In this document: in pieces, positions 62,655 through 64,000 of the stretch | Layout: the number at the start of each line of letters is the position of its first letter | Numbering within the stretch: position 1 is the stretch's first letter | NCBI GenBank assembly: GCA_029862205.1 | Contig: JAOTXT010000003.1 | Span: forward strand, 1 to 64,000 | DNA length: 64,000 bases | Origin: Paracoccaceae bacterium | Lineage (GTDB): Bacteria > Pseudomonadota > Alphaproteobacteria > Rhodobacterales > Rhodobacteraceae | Reading direction: 5' to 3' | Notes under the pieces: model-generated | The model's input: only the letters and a program-made list of their open reading frames with translations | Told to the model about the DNA's origin: nothing | Database searches by the model: none | Translations under genes and position numbers: made by a program

Positions 62655-63533
62655 ATGGCGGCCATGTCCAGACCGCGCCTGCCAATCGCCGTCCTCCTCG
62701 CCCTGCCCGCCTTGATCGCGGCCTGCGCCGAGCGCCCCAGCGAGCGCGGCCTGACCGCGTTGCAGGCGGAGCTGCGCGGCGAGGGCAAGCTGCGCACCGA
62801 CACCGCGCCCCAGGATGCCCCGTTCGGGCCCGCGGCGCTGGTCCAGAATTTCCAACGTATCGCGCTCAACCACCAGGCGGACACGCTGAAGCCCGGCAGC
62901 GCCGGAAATTCAAGCCCGAACCCAGTCAGCCGCTGGCAGGGGCCGCTGCGCTATACGCTGGCAGGCGGGGCCGTAACCGCCGCCGACCGGGCCGAGACGA
63001 AGGCGCTGATGGACCGGATCGCGGGCCTGACTGGGCTGGACATCGCCGAGGGCGCTCGGGACCAGGCCAATTTCCTGATCCTGATCGTCGCCGAGACGGA
63101 TCGGGAGCGCGTTCTCGAAAGCCTTGAAGCAACCATGCCCCAACGCGCCCGGATCTACCGGTTCTGGCTGCAGAACCCCAGCACGATCTGTGTCGCCAAC
63201 AACCTGGTCTCCGGACCCGACGGCGTCTATTTGGCCGCCGCGACCGTGGTGATCGGCGACGAGGTCAAGGGCGTGCTGCGCCGCGCCTGTTTGCACGAGG
63301 AGATCGTGCAGTCGCTGGGGCTCGCCAATGACGACGACGCGGTCAGGCCTTCGATCTTCAACGATGACGGCGAGTTCGCCCTGCTGACGCGCCACGACGA
63401 ATGGCTGCTGCGCATCCTCTATGACCCGCGCCTGGCGCCCGGCATGGACGCGGAGGCGGCGATGCCCGTGGTCCGCCAGATTGTCGCCGGGCTGGACCTG
63501 ACCGCCGCGCCGGCGGATACGCGAACTGATTAA
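62655..63533 (+). CDS. DUF2927 lipoprotein
   Basis: A 292-residue protein with a lipoprotein signal: hydrophobic RLPIAVLLALPALIAAC with the lipobox Cys at about residue 24. The DUF2927 domain spans ~60-250 (LVQNFQRIALNHQ, RYTLAGGAVTAADRAETKAL, FWLQNPSTICVANN, RRACLHEEIVQSLGLANDDD). The HEE segment and following Asp residues recall metallopeptidase-like zinc sites, but I cannot confirm activity. ATG 62655 and 62664 are both possible. It is divergent from the SRAP gene and 31 bases before the crotonase gene. Confidence 0.82.
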   Translation: MAAMSRPRLPIAVLLALPALIAACAERPSERGLTALQAELRGEGKLRTDTAPQDAPFGPAALVQNFQRIALNHQADTLKPGSAGNSSPNPVSRWQGPLRYTLAGGAVTAADRAETKALMDRIAGLTGLDIAEGARDQANFLILIVAETDRERVLESLEATMPQRARIYRFWLQNPSTICVANNLVSGPDGVYLAAATVVIGDEVKGVLRRACLHEEIVQSLGLANDDDAVRPSIFNDDGEFALLTRHDEWLLRILYDPRLAPGMDAEAAMPVVRQIVAGLDLTAAPADTRTD

Positions 63534-63564
63534 TCCCAGCTTTGACCACGATGGGGCCGATCAC

Positions 63565-64000
63565 ATGACCTATGAGACCATCCTCTATGACCTCGCCGAC
63601 GACGTGGCGACCATCACGCTGAACCGGCCGGACAAGATGAACAGCCTCTCGGCGGCGATGCGGGTCGACCTGATCGACGCGCTGACCCGGGCGCCGGGCG
63701 AGGCGCGCGCCATCGTGCTGACCGGCGCGGGCAATGGCTTCTGCGCGGGCCAGGATCTGGGCGACGCGGGCAATATCTCGACCCTGAACCTGGAGCGGGT
63801 GCTGAGCGAGGAATACGAGCCGCTTCTGAAGCTGGTCTATGATTGCCCGGTGCCGGTGATCGCGGCGGTGAACGGCGCCGCGGCCGGGGCGGGCGCGAAC
63901 CTGGCCCTGACGGCGGATGTGGTGATCGCCGCGCGCTCGGCGGTGTTCCTGGAAGCCTTCGCCCGGATCGGCCTGATCCCGGATGCGGGCGGCACCTATT
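63565..64000 (+). CDS. Enoyl-CoA hydratase/isomerase family protein, PaaG-like (3' partial)
   Basis: The first 145 residues of a crotonase. The CoA/oxyanion segments are NGFCAGQDLGDAG (residues ~52-64) and PVIAAVNGAAAGAGANLALTADVV (~92-115), with AFARIGLIPDAGGTY at the window edge. AGQDL and IPDAGGTY resemble PaaG, the phenylacetate-pathway 1,2-epoxyphenylacetyl-CoA isomerase, in which Asp replaces the usual Glu. No other paa genes are visible here, so this specific name is tentative. Confidence 0.8.
   Translation, partial: MTYETILYDLADDVATITLNRPDKMNSLSAAMRVDLIDALTRAPGEARAIVLTGAGNGFCAGQDLGDAGNISTLNLERVLSEEYEPLLKLVYDCPVPVIAAVNGAAAGAGANLALTADVVIAARSAVFLEAFARIGLIPDAGGTY

Overview
The window is chromosomal DNA of a high-GC alphaproteobacterium, most likely a member of the Rhodobacterales (roseobacter/Rhodobacteraceae type). 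The evidence is a circularly permuted two-piece tmRNA gene whose tag reads ANDNRAPVALAA, an alpha-type SspB adaptor, an F1-only ATP synthase operon (atpHAGDC without F0 genes), a PetP/PetR-like regulator pair, and the run sspB, fumC, exported chorismate mutase, DUF4169, RHH protein. I saw no tRNA, rRNA, CRISPR array, prophage or complete insertion sequence. Almost every base is coding; the ORF-free stretches are short and many hold palindromic repeats.

Layout. 1-1511: end of a Tad/Flp pilus pseudopilin cluster (TadG, two TadE-like proteins). 1592-2688: queC and a HIT protein. 2795-4960: a split UxaA-type dehydratase with an RraA-type aldolase. 4993-10611: a minus-strand run of a PLP decarboxylase, a membrane di-iron hydroxylase, a metal-less M24 hydrolase and an M20 amidohydrolase, four genes joined by short overlaps, with an ABC ATPase upstream. 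10758-13815: zinc-finger protein and polA. 13823-20921: HAD phosphatase, CinA-like protein, sfsA, map, isochorismatase-like hydrolase, SMP-30 protein, RNA methyltransferase, TlyA, TerB-like protein. 21687-24854: histone deacetylase-like protein, xseB and dxs, with ispA absent from its usual place. 24961-28536: an aminotransferase, ilvE, and petP/petR-like regulators.

28658-30345 is a damaged locus: a polyamine-type substrate-binding protein gene with a frameshift, fused at its truncated 3' end to an internally deleted BCCT transporter containing a ten-G tract. 30402-33671 is a ynbC/ynbD-like pair divergent from a TetR gene, with three copies of a 13-bp palindrome between them. 33672-37242: AbrB-type membrane protein divergent from tcuAB. 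37533-42180: rsfS, rlmH, gpmI, ctpA, rppH. 42375-47955: cupin protein, then the atp operon, which hides a 62-codon zinc-ribbon gene between atpD and atpC. 48219-53422: frameshifted DUF1203 gene, priA, fsa-type transaldolase, DUF484, xerC.

53648-56697 runs RHH, DUF4169, exported chorismate mutase, fumC, sspB. Directly upstream of sspB and on the same strand lies ssrA, so the tagging RNA and the adaptor that hands tagged proteins to ClpXP are neighbours. 57065-60555 holds four tandem paralogues of a secreted von Willebrand A protein (DUF1194) behind gloA; the last has lost its expected stop and reads through a perfect 40-bp inverted repeat. 60814-64000: thyX (with a cluster of DnaA-box-like sites upstream), a SRAP protein, a DUF2927 lipoprotein and the start of a crotonase.

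Repeats form at least three families of paired hairpins with compensatory differences. Several usual gene partners are absent (ispA, an EnvC-type gene, an ABC-2 permease), and three frameshifts occur at or near short homopolymer runs, so sequence quality should be borne in mind for the broken genes.
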